NCBI GenBank assembly: GCA_027563935.2
Contig: CM050448.1
Coordinates: 126,271,190 to 126,335,189 of the forward strand
Direction of reading: 5' to 3'
Length of the DNA: 64,000 nt
From: Costus lasius
Lineage: Eukaryota; Streptophyta; Magnoliopsida; Zingiberales; Costaceae
Under the pieces are notes generated by a model. The model searched no databases and had not been told where the DNA came from. It saw nothing but the letters and a program-made list of their open reading frames with translations. The translations under genes and the position numbers were made by a program. Positions within the stretch are counted from its first letter, which is position 1, and every line of letters starts with the position of its first letter. Below are positions 46,301-59,578 of the stretch, one piece after another.

Positions 46301-49300
46301 TCTCTGATAATACTGGTGAAAGAAGTGGAAGTTTGAGGACTAAATCATTACCTTTTCTTGGATCTGATCCTATAGTGTGTTCAAATACGATGTCTTCAGA
46401 AAATGAACTAGATATTCCTATATGCAATGACTCATTTGGTGGTTTTACTGATTTGGCGACATCAACTTCTAACACCGTCTCCATCTTTCCAGCTAAATCT
46501 GATAATGCTGACATGAATTTGCTAGATTCCTCAGATCCATTTAAGGAAGGGCTATCGCCGCTCCCTACCTCTCATGAAGCCCCCCAAGGAAGCAATTTTC
46601 CTCTTCTCATAACTGAATCCACCTCAGCAGACTTTATCATCCAAAATAAAACTTTTGATGAACAAAGGATCAGTTTCCATGCTTTATCAGACATGAGTGA
46701 TCATGATGGAATATGCGATAGTAAGAAGACTGGGCCACTTGGAGAGTCAGTTAAAGTTGTTGGTGATGATGCTTGTAATGTTGTTAAGAGAAAACACAAG
46801 GAAGATGTTGGAAGAGTATTAGATCCACAAAGCATTTTAGTATTGCTTTCAAAACAGTGTACAAAGAAAGGGACCATCTGTGAGCAGAGTCATCTTTCGC
46901 GTATTAAATATTATGGTTACTTTGATATTTCACTTGGAAGATATCTGAAGGACATCTTGCTTGACAAGGTTTCTAACTTTTATTAATTAATCTTATTAAT
47001 GTTGGTAATCTGTAATTTGAATTGAGTTCTCATTTATAAAACCTACACAATGTGCAGAATAATTGCTCTTCTTGTGGTGAACCACCCGAGGCACATGTTT
47101 ACTGCTACACCCACCAGAATGGAAATTTAAGTGTGCATCTCAGGGAACTACCTCCGGAGACAGTTTTGCCAGGTGCAGATGAAGGAAAAGTTTGGATGTG
47201 GACCCATTGTTTGAGATGCAAGTATGGAAGTGAGGTACAGAAAAGGAGAGTGGTCCTATCCAGTTCAGCACGGAGTCTCTCATTTGGGAAGTTCCTAGAG
47301 CTCAGTTTTTCAGGTCATTCTGCAGCAAGTAGGCTATCTGAATGTGGCCATTCATTGCACAGAGATTTTCTTCGGTTTTTTGGGTTAGTTCATTTTTTTT
47401 GTATGGAAAACTTTTTAAATTGTTTTTAGTATATGTATCATGTTTGGAAAATTGTGTAATTTATTTATGCTATTTGAGCAATGCAGATTAGGCTCAAAGG
47501 TTGCGTTGTTTGTTTATTCACCGGTTAAGATATATGCTGCTTGTAAGCCACCACCCGTCTTGGAATTCCATGATCCCAAAGGACAAGAGTGGTTTGAGAG
47601 AGAATTGGATCATGTACGTGCTTTTAGTTTCTCCAATGCTTCTGTTAGCTATCCAATGCCATTCTGCTTCTTGTGGCAGTATTTGATGTATACTATCAAA
47701 TTTGACCCCTTTCTTTGTATCCTAGGTTCTTTTCCTTGGACGCGCATTGTTCTCTGAGGTTTCAGACTTCTTGCAGAACTTGAAGCCTAGATATTCTGGC
47801 GCCCTAGGAAGACAATATTCCCAACTTTCAGGTTTACTCAAAGATTTTATTGAAGTTGAAGAGATGCTGATACTAGAAAAGGCTGATTTTGAGGTTGTTA
47901 TGCTGTAACCTTTTAAAACATGTATTGTGACACTTACTAGACATAGAGTAATAATAATATATGAGCTTTTTTTTGTCAATCATCCAGGTTTCTTTGCTAA
48001 AAGCAATTGATCATAGTGGACAGACGGAGATTACTCTTCGAGAGGTCCTTGGTTTAAGGTGGCTTAAGCAGGAGATGCTTCTTGCACTATATATTTGGGA
48101 CCGCCGCTTGGATTGCCTTCTGCAGCATGCAAAATTCCAACGAAGAAACGATGCAGTTTTAGTTGATGATGAAGTTCCCATAATGAATAGTCATGAAGAT
48201 GAACAACCCACAAGAAGTGCCCATGATGGCTATGACTTGCAAATTCATCTTGATTTGGACTCAACTGAAACAACTGTCGATACAATTGACAGCAACCATA
48301 AGCTTTCTGACGTTGGTTTTGTTGAGTCAGAACAAGATGGTGTGATTTCTTATAGATCTTGGACTGATGAATATTCAGCATCAGTACCTGAACAAATATC
48401 TCATAGACCACGTGATCTGCCTTTCCCTTCTGAAGATAATGATGGTAGTGACGGAGTATATGTACCAATTTCTTATGAACACTCTCTACAAATTGCAGAA
48501 CCATATATCGGAGGGACAATTGCTTCTGAGCTCAAACAGGATAAGGCACTAGCTGGTTGTGAAATGCCCACTGCATGTCTGTCGAATGAACATTCAAGTA
48601 TAGTAGATGACGTTTATGCAAAATCACAAGGCCCGGAAGAAATGATTTGGGCTTCATTTTCTGATTTAAGAAGGGAATACAAAAATGATCTCTGTGGTGG
48701 TTCATTACAGAAGTTTGAATTTATGAATAGCTATTGTCCATCTCATTTATCTCCAATATACCAGCCATCTATTGGTGAAATGGATGTGTTTCATTTTTCT
48801 GTTGGTCCTTGTGGAAACATCCTATCTGCTTCGAAGGATGAGATATCAAGCATAATTGCATGTGCACTAGCCATATTTGAAGATCCTCATGGCTTGTTGA
48901 ACATGCCTGATTGTGAAGCTGGAGAGATAAATAAATCTGATAGCTTGTCATCCGATGCTTCTGGGATTTCTGCATATTGGTCTTCTAGCGGATCTTCAGA
49001 GTTTGAAGGAATCAACATGTCAAACAGTACCTTGTTTTCATCTGATGACTCATCTAGCTTCAACTCTGATGGTTCATTATCTGTTGATCAACTGTTAGCT
49101 TTAGATAATCTGCATCCTGAAGTTGCTTTTGGGGTAGAAAAGGTTTCTGGGAAAAGTTTATTCTCTGTACTTTGTATATATGCCAAGAAATTTTATGATC
49201 TTAGGAAGAAATGCTGTCCTTCTGAACTTGCTTACATATCGTCGTTAAGCCATTGCAAGAAGTGGGATGCTCAAGGTGGGAAGAGTAAGGCTTTCTTTGC

Positions 49301-50273
49301 AAAGACATTGGATGAAAGGTTCATTATTAAACAAATCAAGAAGACAGAACTTGATTCCTTTGTAAAATTTGGCTCTGATTATTTTAAGCACGTGTATCAT
49401 TCTTTAGACTCAGGAAGCCAAACTTGTCTAGCTAAAATCTTGGGCATATATCAGGTTTGTGAAAAGAATCTGCATCTTTTTGTCTTTCTGATTGCATATA
49501 TTTTGAGTGTTTCTTTCTAGTTCAAGTAATATACTTTCCGTCCACAGGTTAGACAAAACAAAAATGGGAAGGAAATCAAAACTGATATCATGGTGATGGA
49601 GAATCTTCTTTATGGACATAAAATTTCACGGACGTATGATCTAAAGGGTACTGTCTTTTCACGATACATTCCAGATGCAAAGTATGGTGAAACAGTTCTT
49701 TTGGATCAAAACTTTGTTGAGGACATGCAAAAATCTCCCATATATCTCGGTGGGAAAACAAAGCATCTTCTTCAACGGGCCATTTGGAACGATACTTCTT
49801 TCCTTACTGTAAGTTTGCAACCCACTGTTTATATCTAAACTTTGCCACTTGAATCTTATATCGGTTGAGTTAAATTTATCCTATTAAATTTACAGTCTAT
49901 GAATGTCATGGACTACTCTTTACTTGTTGGAGTGGATGATGAGCGGCAAGAGCTTGTTTTTGGCATTATAGACTACTTGAGGCAATATACCTGGGACAAG
50001 CAGCTTGAGACTTGGGTGAAGACTTCAATGGTCGTCCCTAGGAATGAATTACCGACAGTTATTTCACCAAAGGAGTACAAAAAAAGGTTTAGGAAGTTTA
50101 TGGCCAGATACTTCTTGGCAGTTCCTCATTATTGGAACTGTGAGAACTGTTTGCCATCGTGTATGTTTTGTGTTGATGGCAAGAGAAGTTCAGCCAAAGT
50201 TCACAATGCAGAGCTGTCAGAACCTTCAGGACATGCTCTCTGCGAAGATCAAAGCTCCTACCCAGGACATTAG
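43318..50273 (+). CDS. FAB1: FAB1/PIKfyve-type phosphatidylinositol-3-phosphate 5-kinase, FYVE-less class, 1628 aa
   Basis: Twelve coding exons join in frame: 43318-43486, 43580-43613, 43915-44589, 44697-44841, 44914-45258, 46177-46968, 47058-47383, 47487-47613, 47726-47893, 47988-49454, 49548-49808, 49896-50273. No N-terminal FYVE finger is present, as in plant FAB1C/FAB1D. Residues about 293-500 form the Cpn60/TCP1-like domain (KGLVFKKNAAHKHM, HPNVVLVEKNISRDVQE, ILLRGAG). Residues 721-870 hold the Cys-rich region (CSSCGEPPEAHVYCYTHQNG, WTHCLRCKYG). The C-terminal lipid kinase has FFAKTLDERFIIKQ (K1375, ATP), RTYDLKG (1444-1450), catalytic MDYSLLVG (D1509), IIDYLRQYTWDKQLETW and the activation-loop VISPKEYKKRFRKFM. 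The enzyme makes PtdIns(3,5)P2 on endosomal/vacuolar membranes. All kinase landmarks are intact, so it is probably active. FAB1C versus FAB1D cannot be decided. Confidence 0.95.
45679..45713. repeat. hairpin in FAB1 intron 5
   Basis: CCTTAAGGGTATGTTC and GAACATACCCTAAGG are inverted arms (one extra A in the left arm) separated by TACA-like loop bases. The surrounding intron DNA up to about 45950 may be a small mobile element, but ends were not found. Confidence 0.65.
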
Positions 50274-50498
50274 AGATTCCTTTATATTCTGATTCTTTAC
50301 TGTACCTGTTTTTTTATATTGTTGTATATATAGCTGTTGTTTGGTCCTCCCAAATTTTGCGATTTTTTAGCAAATTTTTGGGTCAAGTTAGGTCCAGCAT
50401 ATATGTAATGTTTATCTAATTTTCAACTATTGTTAATTGTTGTAAACAGATTCAAAATATGGTCTTTTACAATGTCCTTTATTGTGCATTTATCAATG

Positions 50499-50504
50499 AA
50501 TAAA
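50499..50504 (+). terminator. AATAAA polyadenylation signal of FAB1
   Basis: AATAAA lies about 226 bases after the stop codon in AT-rich DNA, a suitable distance for the transcript end. Confidence 0.5.
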
Positions 50505-52130
50505 AGCAAAGAATTTTTCGTAAAGGACAAGTAATAATTGATTTTATCATCCTTTAGTCAAATGTCTATTTCTAACAATGCTGTAAAACCATACTAATCT
50601 CATGCTGATATGTTTTTGTGACTAAATGACATTTAGAATGACTTTTTCCTTGAAAGTTGCTCTATTTTTTGTGAATAACTACTCCAGTTTATTTTCTTCA
50701 CAAATGTGATGTTTTGATTTTGTAAATGTACTCATTGGTATAGGTTGAGGCTCTTGTCACATTTGGTAACTGCCTGTATAAGTTTGTTTAGAATTGGCAC
50801 CAACTCTTCCCAACTTTTCTTTTATCACACTGCTATTCCAGTTTTTTTCTAGATTTACTTTCTGCTTAGTCTAGAGTTACCGAGCTTTCTTCTCATTCCC
50901 TTATTTGCCAATGGTTCAGAATGCCTGGCAGATAATATACTATGGTGACATGGTGCTTAAATTTGTAAGTATCTTTAGAAACTCACCACGTTTATTATGT
51001 CTTTGGGTACAATCGTCAAATTGTTTTTCATTTGCTTAGGTAATATCTTTTGATACAGCAGCTTAGATATTTGTGGTTACGTTTGCTAGATGGATTCATA
51101 GTTACTTTTTGAGTTATGCAGGTTACTGAAGCCTGATGCTGATTTCTTTGTTTGGTAATTAAATAATGAATCCAATGATTTTAATTATAGAATTTTAGGA
51201 TAATCAAAGTGTATTGATTCACTGATCTTGTTTTTTTTCTGTTCCATTTTTTTTCTGTTTTGTCTGGAAAAGTCAAGATTTGTAAAGAGCCTAGTTGGTT
51301 GAAGGGGGTTGATGTATATGCATTTGACTGAGATGAAGTATTATGCTACTCTTGAAAATTTTTGAACTTTGCTTCTTTCCTTGGTGCTGATGCAGCAAGC
51401 CACCCTGATTGATCAGGGTTAAAGGTGATTGTATTAGATCAATTTGCTTTTTATTTGTTATGGTTTGGTAATTTCAAGATTAATTTCATTTTCACTGGCA
51501 ATTTTAACCAGTGTTTGTTGCTGAACTTCATTTCTGTTTGTATTTCAGTTGACATGCTCTGGTGAGCTCGAGTACCGTGGGGCTGACATTTCTCATGTGC
51601 AATTCATTGGACAAGATTTATGCTAAAGTGGTAAGTGTTAAATAGCTGTTTCTATTTAGCTTATGTTTACCTTGTCTTTTGACATAACGACTAAATAATG
51701 TTCCTGCAAAGTTGTTAAGGTTTCGTTGGGATTGGAGTTAAACTCGTACGTCAACTTGTTCTGTCACTCTGTTATATTGACCCTTTAGAGGTAAGACCCA
51801 CATAAGATCTTGCTATCACAAGCGAATATTAGCGCCAATGCAAGCAAAAAATTTGACAATATAATTAGGTTGCTTCATATATAATCAAGTTAAAAACAAA
51901 TGCGATGTGCTGATATTATGTAAAGTGAATATATAACGGAAATTTAGTTGTCTTTATGAGAATAAACTAATAATTTATGAACAAAGGTTATGGAGTTCGT
52001 TTATTGAAGTGATTTTAACTAAATTATGGAGTAAGTTATTTGCAATGACGATGGTTTACTTAAGCTTGTCCATGTCTAATTGGTATGTTTTCTTTATTTG
52101 ACAAAGACATTCTGTTACATCTTTCTACAC
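50505..52130 (+). other. 3' flank of FAB1 with a possible spliced 3' UTR exon
   Basis: 51549-51630 sits between a good acceptor (TTTGTATTTCAG|) and donor (AAAGTG|GTAAGTG) and is GC-richer than its surroundings, but has no long frame. It could be a non-coding exon of a longer FAB1 transcript or of another RNA. The rest shows nothing. Confidence 0.3.
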
Positions 52131-52135
52131 ATAGA

Positions 52136-52136
<1 letters not shown>

Positions 52137-52220
<84 letters not shown>
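52137..52220. repeat. (CT)n(AT)n compound microsatellite
   Basis: About 20 CT units pass through CTAT units into an AT run. Repeat counts may vary between individuals. Confidence 0.95.
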
Positions 52221-52223
<3 letters not shown>

Positions 52224-52369
52224 TTAAATTTTTTGTAGATATTTAAATAGTTGATATTATTTACATGAATTATTAATTTAGTAAGTACTTTGGCTAAAAC
52301 TAATTGATGTTAGTAGATATTTTTATAATTATTAACTTTTCCTTTATAATACTAATATTCATACAAGGT

Positions 52370-52578
52370 TCAAAAAGTCAGTCCGGCGAGCCACCGGACC
52401 GGTACGGTACCGGCGTACCGACGGCAGCAACGCAGCGTAGGTGGCGGACAGCAGCTGAGGCGGCTCTATCGAAGCTTCCGTTGCCTCTGCTGCTTCCGCC
52501 CGCTGTCTGTGCGTCCTCCATCGGACCTGTATAAACTGGCCGTACCGGCTGATTTTGGACCGGCTTTTCAATCACTGC
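52370..52578. mobile_element. GGTACC-type MITE-like element joined to a microsatellite
   Basis: The left side (AAAAAGTCAGTCC, then CCGGACCGGTACGGTACCGG) is roughly the inverse of the right side (GGCCGTACCGGC, then TTGGACCGGCTTTTC). The 209-bp unit is GC-rich against AT-rich flanks. The TATA microsatellite begins directly at its right end. Decayed relatives occur in RMR introns 1-3 and at 53360-53470. Confidence 0.55.
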
Positions 52579-53073
<495 letters not shown>

Positions 53074-53359
53074 ATAATACATACTTAATACTTAAAAATC
53101 TTACACTTATCATAAAATTGACTATTCTAGTGATATAAAATGAGTGATTATTTATTCATTTTGACACTTTAATTTACTTAATTTAATTTAAACCTAAAGC
53201 AACATTGTCCAACTAGCAAGTACAGGTAAGTTAAATGTTTAATGAATAAAAATTGTAGTAATAAAATAAAATAGGGAATTAGTTATCTCTTCTTAGCTTT
53301 CAATGCTTGAACGGTTGAATCAAATCACATGTTTGGAGTAATTTACTCTAAGATGTTAA

Positions 53360-53470
53360 ATAGTAATCCATACCGGGATACCATATGAATCATAGTAATA
53401 TTGGTTCGGTACCAATATGGTCCATGCATGCATTGGTTGTACTGAAGTATAGACCCGTGCCTTGTACCTT
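53360..53470. repeat. decayed GGTACC-type repeat
   Basis: CCATACCGGGATACC, TTCGGTACCAATATGG and CCCGTGCCTTGTACC words match the family described at 52370-52578. Confidence 0.45.
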
Positions 53471-53479
53471 GATTTACTT

Positions 53480-56400
53480 TAAGATGCAAGTGGTGAGTTG
53501 TGTCGTTACTTCATGAGAGGCAACTATGAGTAACGTCAAGCACTCCATGATTGTTATACGCAAATAGTGCATGACAAACATCATCACACTATGAGCTTGA
53601 AGAAATTATAGGTGAGCTAACTATTAATAGTTTATTTTATTATATATCTAGCAATTTCATCTTTATTTTTGGTTGAATCATAATGAATACTTCATATCTT
53701 ACCTGCTCAAACAAATTTACTTCTTGTCCCGAACGCTTCACTATGTATCCAAGTGTATGTGCAGAATCAGATTGACAGGTATTGATATTGATCCAACTCA
53801 AGCCTATTCGTATAGATTGGCTGATCCTATAAACCATATTCTGCCATAGGTCAAACCTACTCTCAAGTTTTTTATTGTATTAAAAATTGTAGTTTATGAA
53901 ATCCAAGAATTGACATGCTTTTATATCAAGGAATGAATCAATTGAAATTGACTATTAAGGATGTGTTTTTTTTATTCATTCGATTAGTTGACTTTTGACA
54001 TTGTGACGAAATTGGCCTCGTGTGATAATTCTGAGGTTGATCATCCAAGGAACTTTTAGTTCTTTTCATTTGTTTTCCATCTGGATTGAGTCCCAACTCA
54101 ATAACATTGGTGGATCTAGATCATTTACCTTTGCTTGGTCAAACTATGTTTAAATCTTTGTAAGAATGATATTTTTGGGTTCAAGTCAAGATGAACACGT
54201 GGATCATTCTCCCATATAGACCAAAAGGAGAATACAAAAGATTTAACCTATGCCAAAATCAAGGAGGATAGAAGATTGAATACAGAGACTTGTAGCTTCT
54301 TGAACCTTGGTTACACTGGGCTTACGTGGGCATCTTAATTCCTATTCCTTCATAATATTGTTCCACCTGCACAACATTGATTTTGTTTGAATGTCTTTTC
54401 CATCAAATATAAACTTATTTCTGATTTACCTTATTGCATCAGTCCACCCATGTTGAAAGGATTCCCAAATCCCGCTTTGCTCTTATTGAAAGTCTTCTTA
54501 AGCATTTTGGAGACCTGGGTACAGAATGCTTAGGTGGTTCTTTCCTATTGCTGCTGCAATACAATCCATGCTACTCTGTCCTGCCGCCGCATTACAAAAA
54601 ACACATCTAGTGTACCTACATTTATCTTTTCTCAATGAGGTCAAGCTTTATGTTCATTTTTGTTTGAGATAAAGCTAGTGCCAATTTTGATATTTAAGTG
54701 GGGGCAATTACTGTCCAAATCTGATTTGCCTAAGGACATGGGATAGTGAACTCTTGAAGAAACTTGTGAGCTGATTTTACACAATAATTTCCTTGAATTC
54801 CATCATCTAATGGCAACTTCACTGCCTATTTGTTGGAAGTTAGACTCATTTCTACAGCTCAATCATGTCATCTAGTCTGGTTGGGTTCCTGTAACTAAAT
54901 TTGTATGAGGTTGCTTATGTCCTGCTAATTCATAGATATATTCTAATTCTGAGAGGCATCATATAACAAAGGTAAAATATTTTAAAATATTTTTTGATCA
55001 TTTTCTTATTACCAATGAACGGTCCACATTAAGTTTGTGCTACCCTTGCCATGTACATGCCCACATGCCAGTGCCCATGCATTCTTCATGGCAATTAAAC
55101 TGCACAAAGTAAACAACTACTTGCTATTGCTTTTAGTCATGTTTCAATTTTCATTTATCATGTAGTGTTTTCTGGATAATGTCTATGCAGTGTGACATCA
55201 TTTTTGTTTTCCAAAGTCGATCACCACTTGCCTAAATAAGCAATATTTTGTGTTGATGATTTTAATGCTGAAGCTGCACTTTTTCATGTTTTTATTATCT
55301 TTTCCTCTGTAGAATCTGACAAAAAAAATATTTTTGAATCTTGTCAAGCGTCTAGATGATTCATCTTGTCAAGCGCCTAGTCGATCACCACCAACTGAAG
55401 GAATTACGTTTTTCCTAGTTTTTAAATCTTTATTAGGAAGATTTATCTAATAGTCTTTAGTCGGCTTGTTGGAGGTTCTGGTGTAAACCCCTACACTTGG
55501 TGTGAAAGAGGTTGAGTTTGCAATTTAAGATATTTGAAAATGGACTTCCTCGATTGATATCTCAATTGATTTAAGTGAGACCATAATTGTGATAATTGAT
55601 ATTCATACCAGAGAAAGTCCATAACTGATCAGTTTTAGATGTGTAATTTCCTCTTCTATGGAAACATTGAAAATAATGGTATTGTTTACGAATTGGGCTT
55701 GCACTCTCGTAATAGACAACTTTAAGGTACTTTATGTATGGAGCCGTTTTTCTGAGCTAAACTTAAGATTTTCGTAACTAGTTTGCTACCATTATGAACA
55801 GAAACAGGAATACAGGATCACGTTAGTGATAGCCTCATTTACATAACCTATCCATTTTTTTTTGGAAAGTATATATATAGCCCTTGATGACTTTTTAGTT
55901 CCTGACAGCTGCTGCTTGCTGTCAACGTTCTTTTTTTCTAAAAAAAGGAAAAAAACTCTAGGTGAGCGTAATGATGTTCCCTTCAAACAAGACAAAGGTA
56001 TGCTTTTCTTGGCTTGCTAGTACTTTTAGACATTTTCTTTTACGAAATGTGGACCAAATATGCATTAACACACTTGGTTTGCTCCTTTTGGGGGATTACA
56101 GCAATGAAAGCCTGGTTGTTGCGCTTCAGTTCAACTCTAGCATGGTGAAAATATTGGAACAGTTATTTAATATCAGACTGTATAAGCTCCTAACGGTTTA
56201 TGAAGAATTAAATGCAGAAACTATCAGATTTAGGATCTTTTATTCATCCGAAGCCCCATTTAGCTTGTTTGATTCTAGAAACTTTAAAAGGTTCTACAAA
56301 TTTGATATAGATTTTGCATCATGGCTATTGTTGTAAAGCTTTTATAGATCAAGCTGAAATTTAATTTTCTTGCTTTGTTCAATCATACTTCTGAAGTGGG

Positions 56401-57950
56401 CACTAAACTTTTATGATATCTGAGTATGATCATTCCTGATTGAGCTATATCTTATCCTTGTAGTTTGATAAATTGCAAGGATACTTGCTGTTTTCATCTT
56501 CGGTCTTCACTTAATTTAGATTTGGGCCTTTTACTCCAAAAGTTTTCTTGTAGTTTGACAAATTGCTTGCCTTTGGCAAAACAAAAAAAAAAATAGTTTG
56601 ACAAATTGTAAAAATATTCATTTTTTAGAATATTATCAAGGTTTTCTTTGATTTTTTTTATTTTCATATTCGGTATCAGTTTCTACTACTTATTGTTCCT
56701 TTATTTGATATTTTATCTCTTTGTCCTGGGTTTTCAACCCATTTAATTGCATTTTTCCTTTCACATGTCTTTTCTAGTTTTGCTGATCTCTCGGTATGAT
56801 TTGTTGGGGAGCCAATAAATTTCGAATTGGAAATATTGTCTCCCTTGAAATTGTCATAGGCTTGTAGTTTAGATAAGAGGCTTGTGAACTGCAACGTTGA
56901 AAGTAAAATTTTGAGTAGGAATAGGATAATCTAGTTAAATTTATGTTTGATTAGGAATTTGTTCAATCTTGTTAAGAGTCGGGTAGGGAAATCGTATAGA
57001 TTTTATCTTAGATTATTTTGTTTGACTCTAGAAGAGGAGTACGTACGTTCTCAAGATTTTTTTTTAGAATATGTAGACTGTTAATTCTATCACACGGGTT
57101 TATTCAAGAGTTTTATCATTTTAATTATTAAATACTTTCTGCTTTGGCATTTGGCTTCTTGTTGTCACACTCAACCTCTTTTTAAGGAGTTTTTCTTTGT
57201 AAAGATTTGTTTTCCTTGGCATAAATATCCTTTTAATATTATTGTTCTTCGTGGAGCCTTAAGTCTTATTATAACGGGTTAGGATCCGTTGTAAGTAAAC
57301 GATTAAATGACTCAATACTAAATATAAACAATATGTGGCTCCAGATGTAAACCTCTTTTTAGCAAGATATGTACAAACTCCACAAATCGAAATTGTCGTT
57401 ATAGAAGTGAAGCCCCACAAGGCCTATACTTTAAATGTTATATCTTGACTATTTGATTTCATATTCTTTCTATTTCTATTTATGTTGATTTTGACTTCGA
57501 AACACTTCTTATAATGTGTAGCTTGCTTGTTTGTTTGAAAATAGATTAAGATAACACGAATGAAGACAGATTAAGATTCTGTTCAAAACATAATTATACT
57601 TTCTAATGTGTTGCTTGCTTGTTTGAAAATAGATTCAACAACATATACCATCACCAAAATCCCAGCAGCCAGTATAGTTATGTTTGACTTCTCAATTCTA
57701 ATCAACCAGAACTAATGACGCTAAATTCACAATATCCATAAACAGTTGTCCTAGTTGGTTGCATTCTTGACCTTATATAAGCTATCATTTGCTATATCTT
57801 ACAAGCTCTCTTGACCTTATATAATTCAGTCAAAGCAGTCAAAACTAACAAGATGGAATAAATAATCATAGTTAACAAATCAAGGAATTCATTTCGCAGG
57901 CCAAAACACGTAGGACAGTGTGAAACCGATTAATTTAAAACCATGAAACT
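53480..57950. other. long intergenic stretch, no gene supported
   Basis: Only short ORFs occur. The longest (ATG at 55971 to TAA near 56336, 121 residues) has no domain I recognise and reads like chance. 54960-55250 and 55860-55960 contain A or T runs. The 3' untranslated region of the minus-strand TFCB gene should occupy the right end. Confidence 0.45.
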
Positions 57951-57961
57951 TTTCCTCGTCT

Positions 57962-59578
57962 CTATATCTCTTCTTCTTCAAAAGGGTCCCTCTCAAGGTA
58001 ATCTCCAACCTGAAAAAAAAATCAAATTAACTAAACTATTCATCTAGAAATACCATAGTCTCTCGGTGAGAAAATGAATACGCTGTTGCATGATGTAATT
58101 TCAGAAGCATTGAAGATGAGCCTACCAGATTTCTAGTTATTAACCATTCTTTATCATGCTATCATTTCGAAAGTTTCCATGCCGGCATCTAAACTTGGAA
58201 TAGGAAGAACTAAATTCATGCTGCAGCTTTATGCGATTTTTGTTTTAAACTGAAGGCCATATGAAGTCTAATGATATATACAGGTAGGCTGATAAAACCT
58301 TCTTCTGAAAAGCCTCGGAAGCTATAGTGAAAAGCTACTAAAATCTGCTTAGGCCCAAAAAGAACGAACATCAAGAGAGAAGTTACATATTGTCATCAGA
58401 ATCTCAAGACAAAATTTCCTAGCCTTCTTACAGCAGGTGGGTAAGAATAACATTTATTATGGACATGGAATCACAAAATTTGAGCATATTATAACTACTT
58501 TGGATCTGACTTGTACAACATCCAGGCCTTTCATGCATGTTTGTTGAATATAATCCCCTTGGCCAATGATAGTGAAAGATTTTATTTCAGTAATAGATGT
58601 TACCTTGACTTTGTCTGGTCTAAGTATAGCGCCATGTTGCGGAGGGCAGATAAAATAGCGTGTACCTTTCACCCTGCAGTATTCAAAAGGTCCAAGCAGT
58701 CAAACTCAGATAATATCAATACCATGACTGTAAATGCCATTTCTGCTGCAAAAGAAAATTGAAAAGAAGGCATTTACGAGTATATTGTCCTGTTGAAAGA
58801 ATGTTTGATATAAGAAAGATATAGTCTAACAACGCAATTCTGGTTTCCCTGACACAATATTATCCTAACAAAGATATCGTCAGAAAAACACATTAAGAAG
58901 AAAAGAACAGAGTTCAAAAGCTTCATCCGCTCCATTAGAGAGATGAGATATGCAGGATCATTTAAGGTTCTGGCTTTTATAGCTACCTACCATGTTTGTT
59001 TCCCCGTTGCCATAAATTTAATAGATAACAAACACATCAAATTTAGAAATTTAAACCAAACAGAGTTCATGATATAACAAATATCAAAATTATGGACGTT
59101 GAATAGATATTTGAAATGATACTTTTTCACAAATAGTCAGCTTCTAGTTTTTACATTGGTTTATGAGACAAGGAATCTTAATATGAGAAACAATTTCTAC
59201 AGCAAGGAAACAATGATTGAAGAAAAAGTGGCAGCCTATGGATAGTGAGCTTGTATGGCGTCGCAACAACTGTATTAAAAACTAATACAATCTACTTATG
59301 TGCTAAGTAATTGTGGATTAAAGAAAACAAATAATTATGAGCCTCACAACCAATATTGCTGCCTATCATATTGCATTACATACAAAGTATGAAGTACAAG
59401 GATACATCTTATGCTCATCATATTATCAACAAAGAGTCACTCACATGCCATCGTGCTTCCCTAGAGGTTCATCATATTGAATTCCAATCCAAAACCCAGA
59501 CCCTAAAGCTTCAGCTTTACCAACAAACTGGACAACTCCCCTTTTTGCCCCAGGTTCAACTTCGCATCTGTCTCCTAC
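57962..59578 (-). CDS. TFCB: tubulin-folding cofactor B (CAP-Gly domain), last three exons
   Basis: Minus-strand exons 59578-59445, 58673-58604 and 58009-57962 join in frame at GT-AG borders. The first begins [14 protein letters not shown] and contains [16 protein letters not shown]; a split codon (AT|G) leads into [20 protein letters not shown]; the last encodes [15 protein letters not shown] and stop TAG. This is the CAP-Gly domain with the GKHDG signature and the acidic C-terminal tail of TFCB (TBCB). In the family, TFCB takes alpha-tubulin from the chaperonin and passes it to cofactor E; the C-terminal acidic tail and CAP-Gly take part. The N-terminal ubiquitin-like domain and coiled-coil exons are not found up to the window end, so the gene continues to the right across or beyond the minisatellite field, or is truncated by it. 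Confidence 0.93.

Noticed and set aside
55962..56336. 124-codon plus-strand ORF
   Set aside because: The nominal start is GTG; from the ATG at 55971 there is no domain, signal or splice support.
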